38,427 nt of DNA from Candidatus Rokuibacteriota bacterium (GTDB lineage: Bacteria > Methylomirabilota > Methylomirabilia > Rokubacteriales > CSP1-6). The translations under genes and the position numbers were made by a program. Below the pieces are notes generated by a model. That model searched no databases and was not told the origin of the DNA. It worked only from the letters and a program-made list of their open reading frames with translations. The DNA lies in assembly GCA_030647435.1 (NCBI GenBank), contig JAUSJX010000122.1:1-38427 (forward strand), written 5' to 3'. Shown piece by piece: positions 16,103 through 23,475 of this stretch (its first letter is position 1; each line of letters opens with the position of its first letter).

Positions 16103-16963
16103 TTACCGGGTACGTCTCGTTCGCGTTGTTGGCAGAAGCGCTGACCGCTTGAGCTCTCGCTGAACGGTCCGGAACACCCGCTCGAACTCAGGGAGGTTTA
16201 GGACTTGGGCGGCTAGCCTCTGTTCCCAGGATTGTCTTAGCCGGACTTCCTTGGCGTCCAATTCATGTCCTAGTAGTGGGCCTCGTGCCTTGAAAGTCAG
16301 CTTTTGGGTGAGTGCTTCTCTCAAACGCCCCAGATCGACGTGGCCTCCGTCTACGAGAAACCATAAATCGTGGAGGTCTCGGGGCTCATTTCGCACAGGG
16401 TCGGTCAAGGCCATGATTTTCTCGGTTGCGATTTCGTCAAGTGAGTAGACCTTAACCCGTGCTTGTGGTAGATCATCGTATTCCGGATAGGGCAGTACCA
16501 ATCCGTCCGCTAGAGGGAAAACCACGAGCTCGCGAATAGTGATGTCAACCTTGATCTCGTCTGGACCGCCGGCTCGGGGTATAGGTCCGCGGAAACTAAT
16601 ATAGAAAGTAAAACTGTTCTGATGCACTTGGAGATCTTGACCAGCGAAACCGAAAGAAACGCCGCTCAGGCGCTGAGTGTCCGCAAAGCTGTCCTCGAGA
16701 CCCTTCCGAATCTCCTCGAAGGGTATACTTGGGTCAACAAGCGAAAAATCCAGATCCTCTGAAAAGCGGTAATCCAAGAAGTAGCAGCGCTTGAGCGCTG
16801 TCCCTCCCTTGAAGGCTAACAGGTTCCGGAGGCGGTTCCGAGAGAGCCCGACAAGACACCAGGCAATGCAGTAGTCGCGCTCAAGAATTCGCTCTTGGAC
16901 CCGACGCCCGTCCGCGCCCGCCAGTCTGTTTCCCAGCTGGGCCAATCTGCGCTGCGAAATCAT
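16103..16963 (-). CDS. abiEii: Type IV toxin AbiEii, nucleotidyltransferase
   Basis: A 286-residue nucleotidyltransferase-fold toxin. The motifs of the family are present: the glycine motif KGGTALKR (52-59), the metal-binding SEDLDFS (68-74, Asp70/Asp72), a lysine-rich KVYSLDEIATEKI (171-183) and RDLHDLW (195-201). AbiEii-type toxins add nucleotides to tRNA or other RNA and halt growth on phage infection; the partner AbiEi acts as antitoxin and repressor. It starts four bases after the antitoxin stop, as usual for this operon. Base composition here is clearly less GC-rich than the flanks, pointing to transfer. Confidence 0.93.
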   Translation of the reverse strand: MISQRRLAQLGNRLAGADGRRVQERILERDYCIAWCLVGLSRNRLRNLLAFKGGTALKRCYFLDYRFSEDLDFSLVDPSIPFEEIRKGLEDSFADTQRLSGVSFGFAGQDLQVHQNSFTFYISFRGPIPRAGGPDEIKVDITIRELVVFPLADGLVLPYPEYDDLPQARVKVYSLDEIATEKIMALTDPVRNEPRDLHDLWFLVDGGHVDLGRLREALTQKLTFKARGPLLGHELDAKEVRLRQSWEQRLAAQVLNLPEFERVFRTVQRELKRSALLPTTRTRRTR

Positions 16964-16967
16964 CGAT

Positions 16968-17840
16968 CTATGTCGCCACGGCAGCCTGTAACTCTTTGGG
17001 AGTTAGATTCAATCGAAGTCGCCATCGTCGTTGAAATTTGCCAGCGGATGGCAGGCTGGGGTCCAGGAGCACATAGGTATTGGTCAATCTGCGGCGGAGA
17101 CGGTCAATCTCGATCGGTGCAGAGAGTTGCCAAAGCTCTAGAAGGAAACCAAGACGGCGAACAACAGCGCCGATGTCCAGCCGAAGGGCATACTCCACGA
17201 GACGTTTCAGATCCACCTCGTCTCGTCGCATCCAAAGGCCCTTGGCAACTTCCAGTATGCCTCCGCAATAATCTGGATCCTTGAGCCCATCAATCACGGT
17301 GCGCTCAATGTCACTAGTGACCACTGAATGAGTGGGGTCGGCCCAATGACTGGTCGTACCGAAGAACCGGGACTTGGAGATCCTTGGGAAGCGAAAGTCG
17401 ATACCTGCGATCTGTTGTCGAGGAATGGTTCGGAGAGTAGTGACGTATATGGTGTGTTGGGGTTGGGTCAGCATCTTATGAATGTCCATTGCGGTCGCAT
17501 GAGATAGGTAGTAGTGGCGTCCTCCGGCAAGCTCATGAGCGACGGCGTAAGGATTGCCGATGAACTGGCGTACATGGCCAAATTCGAACGGGACGAGGAC
17601 AAATAGTCCCGGTTTGAGCCTTGTCGCTATCCCGCGGCCTACTAGCTTGGCCATGAAGCTACGGGCGGGGCCAGGTTTGAGTCGTGAAATTGTTCGGACG
17701 TCTCGGATCGAGAAGATGGATCGATTACGCTCAGTAAGCTCAGCAACGAGATGGGATGCCTTGGGGCCAAGGGTCTTAAAGGTGCGCTGACTTGCAGGTT
17801 TGCCCTTTGCGGGTCCTAGAGATTGATAGGTCCGTTTCAT
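16968..17840 (-). CDS. abiEi: Type IV antitoxin/repressor AbiEi
   Basis: A 290-residue two-domain protein: an N-terminal winged helix (about residues 25-90, SIRDVRTISRLKPGPARSFM) and a C-terminal antitoxin domain with YYLSHATAM (110-118), HTIYVTTLR, and IERTVIDGLKDPDYCGG (178-194), ending with QRRWRLRLN. AbiEi proteins counter AbiEii without binding it and repress their own operon through paired inverted repeats. The matching pair of palindromes lies 41-121 bases upstream. An AT-rich TATATT hexamer at 17847-17852 is six bases before the ATG, so the transcript may be leaderless. The gene is divergent from a second AbiEi-like gene. Confidence 0.92.
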   Translation of the reverse strand: MKRTYQSLGPAKGKPASQRTFKTLGPKASHLVAELTERNRSIFSIRDVRTISRLKPGPARSFMAKLVGRGIATRLKPGLFVLVPFEFGHVRQFIGNPYAVAHELAGGRHYYLSHATAMDIHKMLTQPQHTIYVTTLRTIPRQQIAGIDFRFPRISKSRFFGTTSHWADPTHSVVTSDIERTVIDGLKDPDYCGGILEVAKGLWMRRDEVDLKRLVEYALRLDIGAVVRRLGFLLELWQLSAPIEIDRLRRRLTNTYVLLDPSLPSAGKFQRRWRLRLNLTPKELQAAVAT

Positions 17841-17880
17841 GTTACTAATATAACAGATGTGATAGTTGGATGTACTATAA

Positions 17881-17897
17881 GTACCCTGTGGGGGTAC
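17881..17897. promoter_or_regulatory. Operator-like palindrome O1 of the abiE operon
   Basis: GTACCC-TGTGG-GGGTAC: six-base arms and a five-base spacer, extended by ATA/TAT one base further out. It lies 41-57 bases upstream of the abiEi ATG, over the likely -35 region. O2 repeats the same arms 64 bases away. Confidence 0.75.
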
Positions 17898-17944
17898 GTA
17901 TGCTAGTAGCCGAGGTCATAGTGGTTATACTGGAATCTCAGTTA

Positions 17945-17961
17945 GTACCCTGGTGGGGTAC
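17945..17961. promoter_or_regulatory. Operator-like palindrome O2 of the abiE operon
   Basis: GTACCC-TGGTG-GGGTAC, with eight-base arms if the flanking TA is counted (TAGTACCC/GGGTACTA). Same arms and spacing as O1. Paired inverted repeats bound cooperatively by AbiEi are known from a streptococcal system, which is why these are assigned to AbiEi. They could also serve the divergent AbiEi-like gene. Confidence 0.75.
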
Positions 17962-17991
17962 TATATGAGTTCAGAGTATCACACCAGAAGC

Positions 17992-18065
17992 TAGATCACG
18001 GGCCTCCGGCGCCTTTTGGGAAGGTATATATACCGACCCAAAAGGCGCCGGAGGCCCGTGATCTA
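17992..18065. repeat. 74-bp near-perfect palindrome between the divergent abiEi genes
   Basis: Two 29-base arms (17992-18020 and 18037-18065) are exact reverse complements; the 16-base centre itself contains the 12-base palindrome GGTATATATACC. The arms begin TAGATCACGGGCC and end CTTTTGGG. It ends 21 bases before the ATG of the rightward AbiEi-like gene and would form a very stable hairpin in that leader. The arms stop abruptly, and the sequence outside them is not symmetrical. Terminator, cruciform, small non-autonomous element or recombination site are all possible. Confidence 0.9.
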
Positions 18066-18086
18066 CGCCCTCAGTCATTGCCACAC

Positions 18087-18965
18087 ATGAGCTGCTCACA
18101 GGCTAGTTCTTTGCGAGTCCAGATGGCGGCGTACTTCAGCCGCGCGAATACGCGTGTCCTGCGTCCCAAACAGCTCACTAGCCTTCTCCAGGAGAACAGA
18201 CGGACGTGGCCCTTGCCGGCCCAGCTTTCCGATCGGGGCGTCATTGGCGCGATCCTACAGTCGACGGATCTCAAGGAGGTTACGCTCCACGCCGAGAATG
18301 ACTATCGGGATGTTCGGCGCTACGTCTGGGGACGTGTCTCCGAGTACGAACTCGCCCTATCTCTTAGGCCGGAGTCCTACTTGTCTCACGCGACCGCCAT
18401 GTTCCTGCATGGCCTTACTGACCGGCGCCCAAAGACGATATACGTCAACCAGGAGCAGAGCGCGAAGCCTAGACGAGAAGCAGTACTGACCCAAGAAGCC
18501 ATCACGAGGGCGTTCGCGGCAACACAGCGCCAATCGAAATATTCTTTTCGACACAACGACACTCGAATCGTCGTCGTCAGCGGTAAGAACTCGAAGCGAT
18601 TTGAGGTTGCCCTGCTATCGACCCAGGAAGGTGAAGATCTTCCCGCGACCGGTCTTGAGCGAACACTGATCGATATTACTGTGCGCCCAACCTATGCCGG
18701 CGGAGTTCGCAATGTCATGCGAGCGTTCGAGCTGGCCAAAGGACGCCTGTCGGGTCCCAAGTTACTAAAGACCTTGCTGCGCCTCGATCATACCTACCCA
18801 TATCACCAACCATTGGGATTCTACCTGGAGCGAGCCGGTTACCCGGCGAGGGAAGTCTCGCCACTTCGGAGCAAGGGTTTTAGTTTTGACTTCTATGCAT
18901 CGCATGGTCTCAAGGATCCTGCGTATGATCGCCGCTGGCGTCTGTACTACCCCCGAGAGGTCTAA
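18087..18965 (+). CDS. Second AbiEi-like protein without a toxin gene
   Basis: A 292-residue protein that shares the antitoxin-domain landmarks of the AbiEi next door: YLSHATAM (98-105), PKTIYV (115-120), ERTLIDITVRPTYAGG (191-206) and a closing DRRWRLYYP. The N-terminal part differs more but has the size of a winged helix. No AbiEii-like gene follows: the next rightward bases to 19130 hold no gene. It may be an orphan antitoxin, a regulator, or the partner of an unrelated toxin elsewhere. A start at 18123 (MAAYFSRAN) is also possible; neither start has a good ribosome binding site. Confidence 0.8.
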   Translation: MSCSQASSLRVQMAAYFSRANTRVLRPKQLTSLLQENRRTWPLPAQLSDRGVIGAILQSTDLKEVTLHAENDYRDVRRYVWGRVSEYELALSLRPESYLSHATAMFLHGLTDRRPKTIYVNQEQSAKPRREAVLTQEAITRAFAATQRQSKYSFRHNDTRIVVVSGKNSKRFEVALLSTQEGEDLPATGLERTLIDITVRPTYAGGVRNVMRAFELAKGRLSGPKLLKTLLRLDHTYPYHQPLGFYLERAGYPAREVSPLRSKGFSFDFYASHGLKDPAYDRRWRLYYPREV

Positions 18966-19111
18966 GGTGCGGGCCGCTAGTTGTTCGCAGCGAGCTTCTT
19001 CTTTCTCTTGAGAGTCCCAAGCAATCTCCATGGTATGTAAAAGTCCCCGGAAGCAAGGCATTTCCCATCATTGACTTCAGGAGGCAGGTACCGCTATGAA
19101 CGTCACATCTC

Positions 19112-19129
19112 CTGACCCATCGGGGTCAG
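19112..19129. terminator. Hairpin after the LLM gene
   Basis: CTGACCC and GGGTCAG form a seven-base stem with an ATCG loop, immediately after the leftward LLM stop at 19130. There is no T run, so it is only a weak terminator candidate. The rest of the 18966-19129 gap shows no gene. Confidence 0.35.
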
Positions 19130-20041
19130 CTACAGGTTGGGGAGCTCCCGGCGCACGTCGGCGAGGCGGGCGAGGGAGCCGAGGACCTTGGGGTGGTTGT
19201 CGGTGAGGTGGCGGACGATGATGTCGGTGTAGCCGAGTGGCTCGAGGGCGCGGAACTTCTCCACGACCTGCTCCACCGAGCCCCAGCAGAGCGCCTTCGG
19301 GTCGAAGCCGCGATACCCCGCCTTGACCATCGCGTGGCCCACCGCGTCCGCCTCGGCCGCAGACTCGCCGACGTAGATGTCCCGCCTGATCGCCACCGCG
19401 GTCGGCTTCTTGCCGTACTTGGCGCAGCCATCCAGGTACCAGGCCGCCTGTTCGCGCGCCTGGTCGATGGTGAGGCCGGGCGAGGCGAGCCAGCCGTCGG
19501 CGATGCGCGCCGCGCGGTCGATGGAGACCCGCGCGCTGGCGCCGATCCAGTACTCGACGGGCTCGACGGGGCGCGGCGCCACGCGCGCGTTCTCGACGAC
19601 GAAGCGGCCCTGCGATGACACGGTCTCGTCCGCGAGGAGCTTCTTTACGAGGGCGAAGGACTCTTCGAAGGCCGAGGGGCGCTGCTTGATGTCGGCGCCC
19701 ATCGCGAGAAACTGCGCCTCGTCGGCGCCGAGCCCGCACTGGAAGATGAAGCGGCCGCGCGCGATGGCGGCCAGCGTGCCGACCTGCTCGGCAACCAGCA
19801 CGGGATTCCAGAGCGGCAGGAGGAAGAGGCAGCCCGCGGGCTTTTCGTCCCACTCGGCGAGGAGCCGCCCGAGCATGGGCACGTTTTGGTAATAGGGCTT
19901 GGGGACGGCGTGGTGATCGCCAAGGAAGAGCGAGTCGAGGCCCGCGCGGCGCGCGGCCTGAGCCCGCTCGATCATCCAGCGCGCGCCTTCGCGCGGGTCC
20001 GCGACGTCGTGGTGGTTCGTCAGCGAGATGCCGACGCTCAT
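19130..20041 (-). CDS. LLM-class (luciferase-like) oxidoreductase
   Basis: A 303-residue flavin-type TIM barrel of the LLM superfamily, different in subgroup from the one at 7035. Segments seen: GISLTNHH at the N-terminus, AGLDSLFLGDHHAVP, NVPMLGRLLAEWD and GRFIFQCGLGADEAQF. The substrate and the choice of FMN or F420 are unknown. The ATG at 20041 gives the standard family N-terminus; the open frame continues upstream into the MFS gene, and a second ATG five codons earlier is possible. It is last in a leftward run with the MFS transporter 16 bases upstream. Confidence 0.87.
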   Translation of the reverse strand: MSVGISLTNHHDVADPREGARWMIERAQAARRAGLDSLFLGDHHAVPKPYYQNVPMLGRLLAEWDEKPAGCLFLLPLWNPVLVAEQVGTLAAIARGRFIFQCGLGADEAQFLAMGADIKQRPSAFEESFALVKKLLADETVSSQGRFVVENARVAPRPVEPVEYWIGASARVSIDRAARIADGWLASPGLTIDQAREQAAWYLDGCAKYGKKPTAVAIRRDIYVGESAAEADAVGHAMVKAGYRGFDPKALCWGSVEQVVEKFRALEPLGYTDIIVRHLTDNHPKVLGSLARLADVRRELPNL

Positions 20042-20057
20042 CGCACGATCTCCCATG

Positions 20058-21140
20058 TCAGAGGACCAGCAGGAGGCCGAGGGCCGCCAGGAGACCCATG
20101 CCGCCGCCGAAATAGAACGGCGACGCGGGGCCGAGCCATGTCCAGAGCGCGCCCGCGATGAGGGAGGCGGGGAAGAGGCCGATCCCCACCAGGGTTCCGT
20201 GCAGGCCCATGGCCGTGGCACGAAGCTCGCGGGGCGCGAGGTCGGTCACGAGCGCCTTTTCGACTCCGTCGGTGAAGCCGCTGTAGAGACCGTAGAGCGC
20301 GAAGAGCGCCCAGATCAGCCACGAATGCCCGAGACCGTCCAGGAGGGCGAAGCCCAGGTAGACGAGCCCGTAGAAGAGATAGCCCGCCACGAGGAGCGCC
20401 TTGCGGCCGATGCGGTCCGACAGGCGGCCGACCGGATAGGACGACAGCGCGTAGCTCACGTTGTAGGCGCCGTAGAGGAGGATGGCGGCCGCGGCGCTCA
20501 TGCCCAGGTCCTGGGCCCGAAGCAGGAGGAAGGCGTTGGACGAATTGCCGAGAGTGAAGAGGAGCGTGATCAGCAGGAAGAGCCGAAGGCGTCCCGGCAG
20601 CGCGCTCCAGCTGAGTCGAGGTGGGGTGACACGCGGCCCCTCGTGCCTGGGCTCGCGCACGGCCAGGAGCATCAGGAGACCAGCCGCGGCGGGGAGGAGG
20701 GCCCAGAGGAAGACGCGCGTGTACTCGCCCGGCATGCGGGTGAAGAACCAGTACCCGAGCGCCACTCCGACGACCGCGCCCCAGGTGTCGAGCGTCCGGT
20801 GGAGGCCGAAGGCGCTGCCGCGCTTCTCGGGGTGCGCGCTGTCGGCGATCAGCGCGTCGCGCGGCGCCGTGCGTATCCCCTTGCCGAGCCGGTCCACGAC
20901 CCGCGCCGCCAGCACCATGCCCCAGCCCGCGGCCAGCGCCAGCAGCAGCTTGCCTATCGCGCCCGCGCCGTAGCCGGCCATGGTGAGGCCTTTGCGCCTT
21001 CCGATCAGGTCGGAGATGAAGCCCGAAAAGACTTTGAGGAGGCTCGCCACGCTCTCGGCCAGGCCTTCGATAAGCCCCAGCACGGCCGGGCTCGCGCCGA
21101 GCGCGGCCGTGAGAAAGAAGGGCACGAGCGGGTAGACCAT
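20058..21140 (-). CDS. MFS transporter
   Basis: A 360-residue major facilitator with about eleven to twelve membrane segments. The loop motif DLIGRRKG (between segments 2 and 3) and its second-half twin RLSDRIGRKA are clear. RLGKGIRTAPRDALIADS is typical of one MFS group often annotated as multidrug or sugar efflux. The first ATG (21140) leaves segment 1 short: codons upstream read RNIVLLGLTSFLTDISSE, the family's usual N-terminus, but contain no ATG, GTG or TTG; an ATC at 21197 would overlap the stop of the upstream gene. So the true start is uncertain. Leftward operon between the molybdenum hydroxylase and LLM genes. Confidence 0.85.
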   Translation of the reverse strand: MVYPLVPFFLTAALGASPAVLGLIEGLAESVASLLKVFSGFISDLIGRRKGLTMAGYGAGAIGKLLLALAAGWGMVLAARVVDRLGKGIRTAPRDALIADSAHPEKRGSAFGLHRTLDTWGAVVGVALGYWFFTRMPGEYTRVFLWALLPAAAGLLMLLAVREPRHEGPRVTPPRLSWSALPGRLRLFLLITLLFTLGNSSNAFLLLRAQDLGMSAAAAILLYGAYNVSYALSSYPVGRLSDRIGRKALLVAGYLFYGLVYLGFALLDGLGHSWLIWALFALYGLYSGFTDGVEKALVTDLAPRELRATAMGLHGTLVGIGLFPASLIAGALWTWLGPASPFYFGGGMGLLAALGLLLVL

Positions 21141-21189
21141 CTCGCTCGAGATGTCGGTGAGGAAGGAGGTCAGCCCGAGGAGGACGATG

Positions 21190-23472
21190 TTACGGATTGG
21201 CGCCTTCTCCGACCGCGCGGCGCACGGCCTCGCTCGTGATGGGCAGCTCGGTGAAGCGGTGTCCTGTCGCGTCCCTGACCGCGTTGGCGATGGCGGCGGG
21301 CGCGCCGACCACGGGCGGCTCGCCGACTCCCTTCGCGCCGAAGGGGCCCAGCTCTGACGGCACCTCCACGAGCACGGCGCGCACCGCGGCGACGGTCTCG
21401 CTCGCCGGCATGGCGTAGTCCATGAACGTTGCCGAGAGCAGCTGGCCGTGCGCGTCGTACGGCATCCGCTCGAGGAGGGCCCACCCGACCCCCTGGGCGG
21501 CGGCGCCCTGAATCTGGCCTTCGATGGCCGCGGGGTTGAGCGCGCGCCCTACGTCCTGGACCACGACCTGGTCGAGCACTCGCACGTGGCCGGTCTCCAT
21601 ATCCACCTCGACCTCGGCCAGATGTGCCGCGAAGGCGGGCGAGCGCGCGATGGTCGCCGTCGAGCCACGCCCGTACACGGGCTCGTACTTGCCCGCGAAC
21701 TGCATCGACGCCTTGGCGAGCGCGGCGATGGGCACGGCTTTGGCCGGCGCGCCCCGGACCTGGATCGCCCGGTCGACCAGCTCTAGGTCCTCCACCGCCG
21801 CCTCGAGGTGACGCGCGGCGATGGCGAAGAGCTGCTGCCTCGCGTCGCGCGCGGCCTTCTCGACGGCCGCGCCGACGGTGTAGGTGATCTTGCTCCCGCC
21901 GCTCGAGCCGGCGTACGGCGCGGCCTCGGTGTCGGCGTTGACCACCCGGATGAGTCCCGTGTGAAGCCCGAAGGCCTCCGAGGCGATCTGCGCGAAGGCC
22001 GTGTTGGTACCGCTCATGTCCACCGTGCCCACGATGATGGACAGCGTGCCGTCGCGCTCGAGGCGGCAGACCGCGTTGGCCGGCTCGATGCCGCCCATCC
22101 AGCCGCCGATTGCGACCCCGACGCCACGCCTCAGCCGGGCATCGGATCCCGCGGACGCCTTCCGACGGTCGCGCTCCTCCTTGAGCCGCTCGAGGCAGGG
22201 GCGGAGCCCGATGCGCGGCCACTTGTTGCCGTTGGCCATGAGATCGCCCTCGGCCGACGCGTTGAGGAGCCTCAGGTCGAGCGGGTCCATGCCGAGCGCG
22301 CGGGCCATCTCGTCCATCTGGGATTCCAGCGCGAAGGCCGCCTGGACGGCGCCGGGAGCGCGGTAGGCGCCGTTGCCCGTCTTGTGGGTCAGCACCTCGT
22401 AGCCGCGGATGTCCATGTGGGGCAGGCGGTAGCAGCCGCCGAGCATCAAGCAGGCGATGCCGAGCGGCGCGCCCGCATAGGCGCCGGCGTCGAAGATGAC
22501 CCGCGCCTGAAGGGCGGTCAGCCTGCCGTCCTTGGCGATGCCGGTCTTGAGCTCGAAGACGCTCGCGGGCGCGGGCGTCGTCGTCAGGAACTCCTCGGTG
22601 CGCGAGAGCACGAGGGAGACCGGGCGCCTGAGGGCGAGCGCCAACGCGGCGGCGAGAGGCTCGAGGAGGACGAACTTGCCGCCGAAGCCGCCGCCGAGCG
22701 GCGTCGCGACGATGCGCACTTGGTGCTCGGGCAGGCCCAGGGCCTCGGCGACTTCCGAGCGCGTGTAGAAGAGCGCCTGGGTGGTCGTCCACACGGTGAC
22801 GTTGCCGAGCGCGTCCACCTGCGCCACGGCCGCGCGCGGCTCGAGGTAGCCCTGGTGGACGACGCTCGTGCGGTAGGTGCGCTCGATCACGACGTCCGCC
22901 TCGGCGAAGCCCTTGGCGACGTCGCCGCGCGTGAAGTGCTGGGTGCTCGCGATGTTGGGCCCGAGCGCTTCCGTGAGCGCCGCGCCGCCGCCGGCCGCGC
23001 CGTGCTGGCCCAGTAGGGCGTCATCGTCCTGGCCGCCAAGCTCGCTCACGAGCGGGGCGTCGGGCCGCATGGCCTCGAGCGCGTCGACCGCGGCGGGCAG
23101 GATCTCGTACTCGATCTCGACCAGCGCCGCGGCGTCCTCGGCGACGGCCTCGCTCTCGGCCACGACCGCGACCACGGGGTGCCCCACAAAGCGGACGGTG
23201 TCGAGCGCCAGAGGGCAGCGGTTGCGGTCTGACGGATCCTGCTTGGCGAGCGGCAGGTCGCGCCCGGTGAAGACCCCGACCACGCCGGGCAGGGCCCTGG
23301 CGGCGTGCGCGTTCACCTTGAGGATGCGCGCGTGGGCGTGGTGCGAGAGCACGAGGCGGGCGTGCAGCGCGCCCGCCTGAACGAGGTCCGCGGCGAAGCG
23401 CGTGAGGCCCGCCGCCTTCTCGCCGCCGTCCACGCGCGGGAGGGACTGGCCGATGCTGGACACAGGGGGCAT
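21190..23472 (-). CDS. Molybdopterin-binding large subunit, xanthine dehydrogenase/CO dehydrogenase family
   Basis: A 760-residue molybdenum hydroxylase large subunit. The molybdopterin contact motif GGGFGGK (260-266), GAYRAPG (368-374) and the catalytic glutamate Glu718 in GAKGVGEPP are all in place. These subunits hydroxylate N-heterocycles, aldehydes or CO and normally work with an FAD subunit and a [2Fe-2S] subunit. Neither is present near it: the flanking genes are an aldo/keto reductase and an MFS transporter. AYRAPG without the Cys loop of CoxL argues against CO oxidation. ATG at 23472 follows the preceding stop by three bases. Confidence 0.9.
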   Translation of the reverse strand: MPPVSSIGQSLPRVDGGEKAAGLTRFAADLVQAGALHARLVLSHHAHARILKVNAHAARALPGVVGVFTGRDLPLAKQDPSDRNRCPLALDTVRFVGHPVVAVVAESEAVAEDAAALVEIEYEILPAAVDALEAMRPDAPLVSELGGQDDDALLGQHGAAGGGAALTEALGPNIASTQHFTRGDVAKGFAEADVVIERTYRTSVVHQGYLEPRAAVAQVDALGNVTVWTTTQALFYTRSEVAEALGLPEHQVRIVATPLGGGFGGKFVLLEPLAAALALALRRPVSLVLSRTEEFLTTTPAPASVFELKTGIAKDGRLTALQARVIFDAGAYAGAPLGIACLMLGGCYRLPHMDIRGYEVLTHKTGNGAYRAPGAVQAAFALESQMDEMARALGMDPLDLRLLNASAEGDLMANGNKWPRIGLRPCLERLKEERDRRKASAGSDARLRRGVGVAIGGWMGGIEPANAVCRLERDGTLSIIVGTVDMSGTNTAFAQIASEAFGLHTGLIRVVNADTEAAPYAGSSGGSKITYTVGAAVEKAARDARQQLFAIAARHLEAAVEDLELVDRAIQVRGAPAKAVPIAALAKASMQFAGKYEPVYGRGSTATIARSPAFAAHLAEVEVDMETGHVRVLDQVVVQDVGRALNPAAIEGQIQGAAAQGVGWALLERMPYDAHGQLLSATFMDYAMPASETVAAVRAVLVEVPSELGPFGAKGVGEPPVVGAPAAIANAVRDATGHRFTELPITSEAVRRAVGEGANP

Positions 23473-23475
23473 GGT

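Noticed and set aside
17992-18065. Fold-back assembly artefact as the source of the palindrome
   Set aside because: A fold-back error would keep the symmetry going outward; here it ends exactly at 29 bases on both sides and different genes follow. Read coverage would still be the final test.
19096-19210. Small rightward ORF starting at 19096 with AGGAGG upstream
   Set aside because: It soon runs antisense into the LLM gene, and its translation turns into a Gly/Arg-rich shadow; the ribosome binding site is likely chance.
20028-23016. Rightward open frames of about 400 codons (20028-21239 and 21808-23016)
   Set aside because: They are antisense to the MFS and molybdenum hydroxylase genes and read as charged low-complexity shadows.
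21190-23472. Aerobic CO dehydrogenase (CoxL form I)
   Set aside because: The active-site loop reads GAYRAPG without the cysteine of CoxL, and no CoxM or CoxS genes are present.
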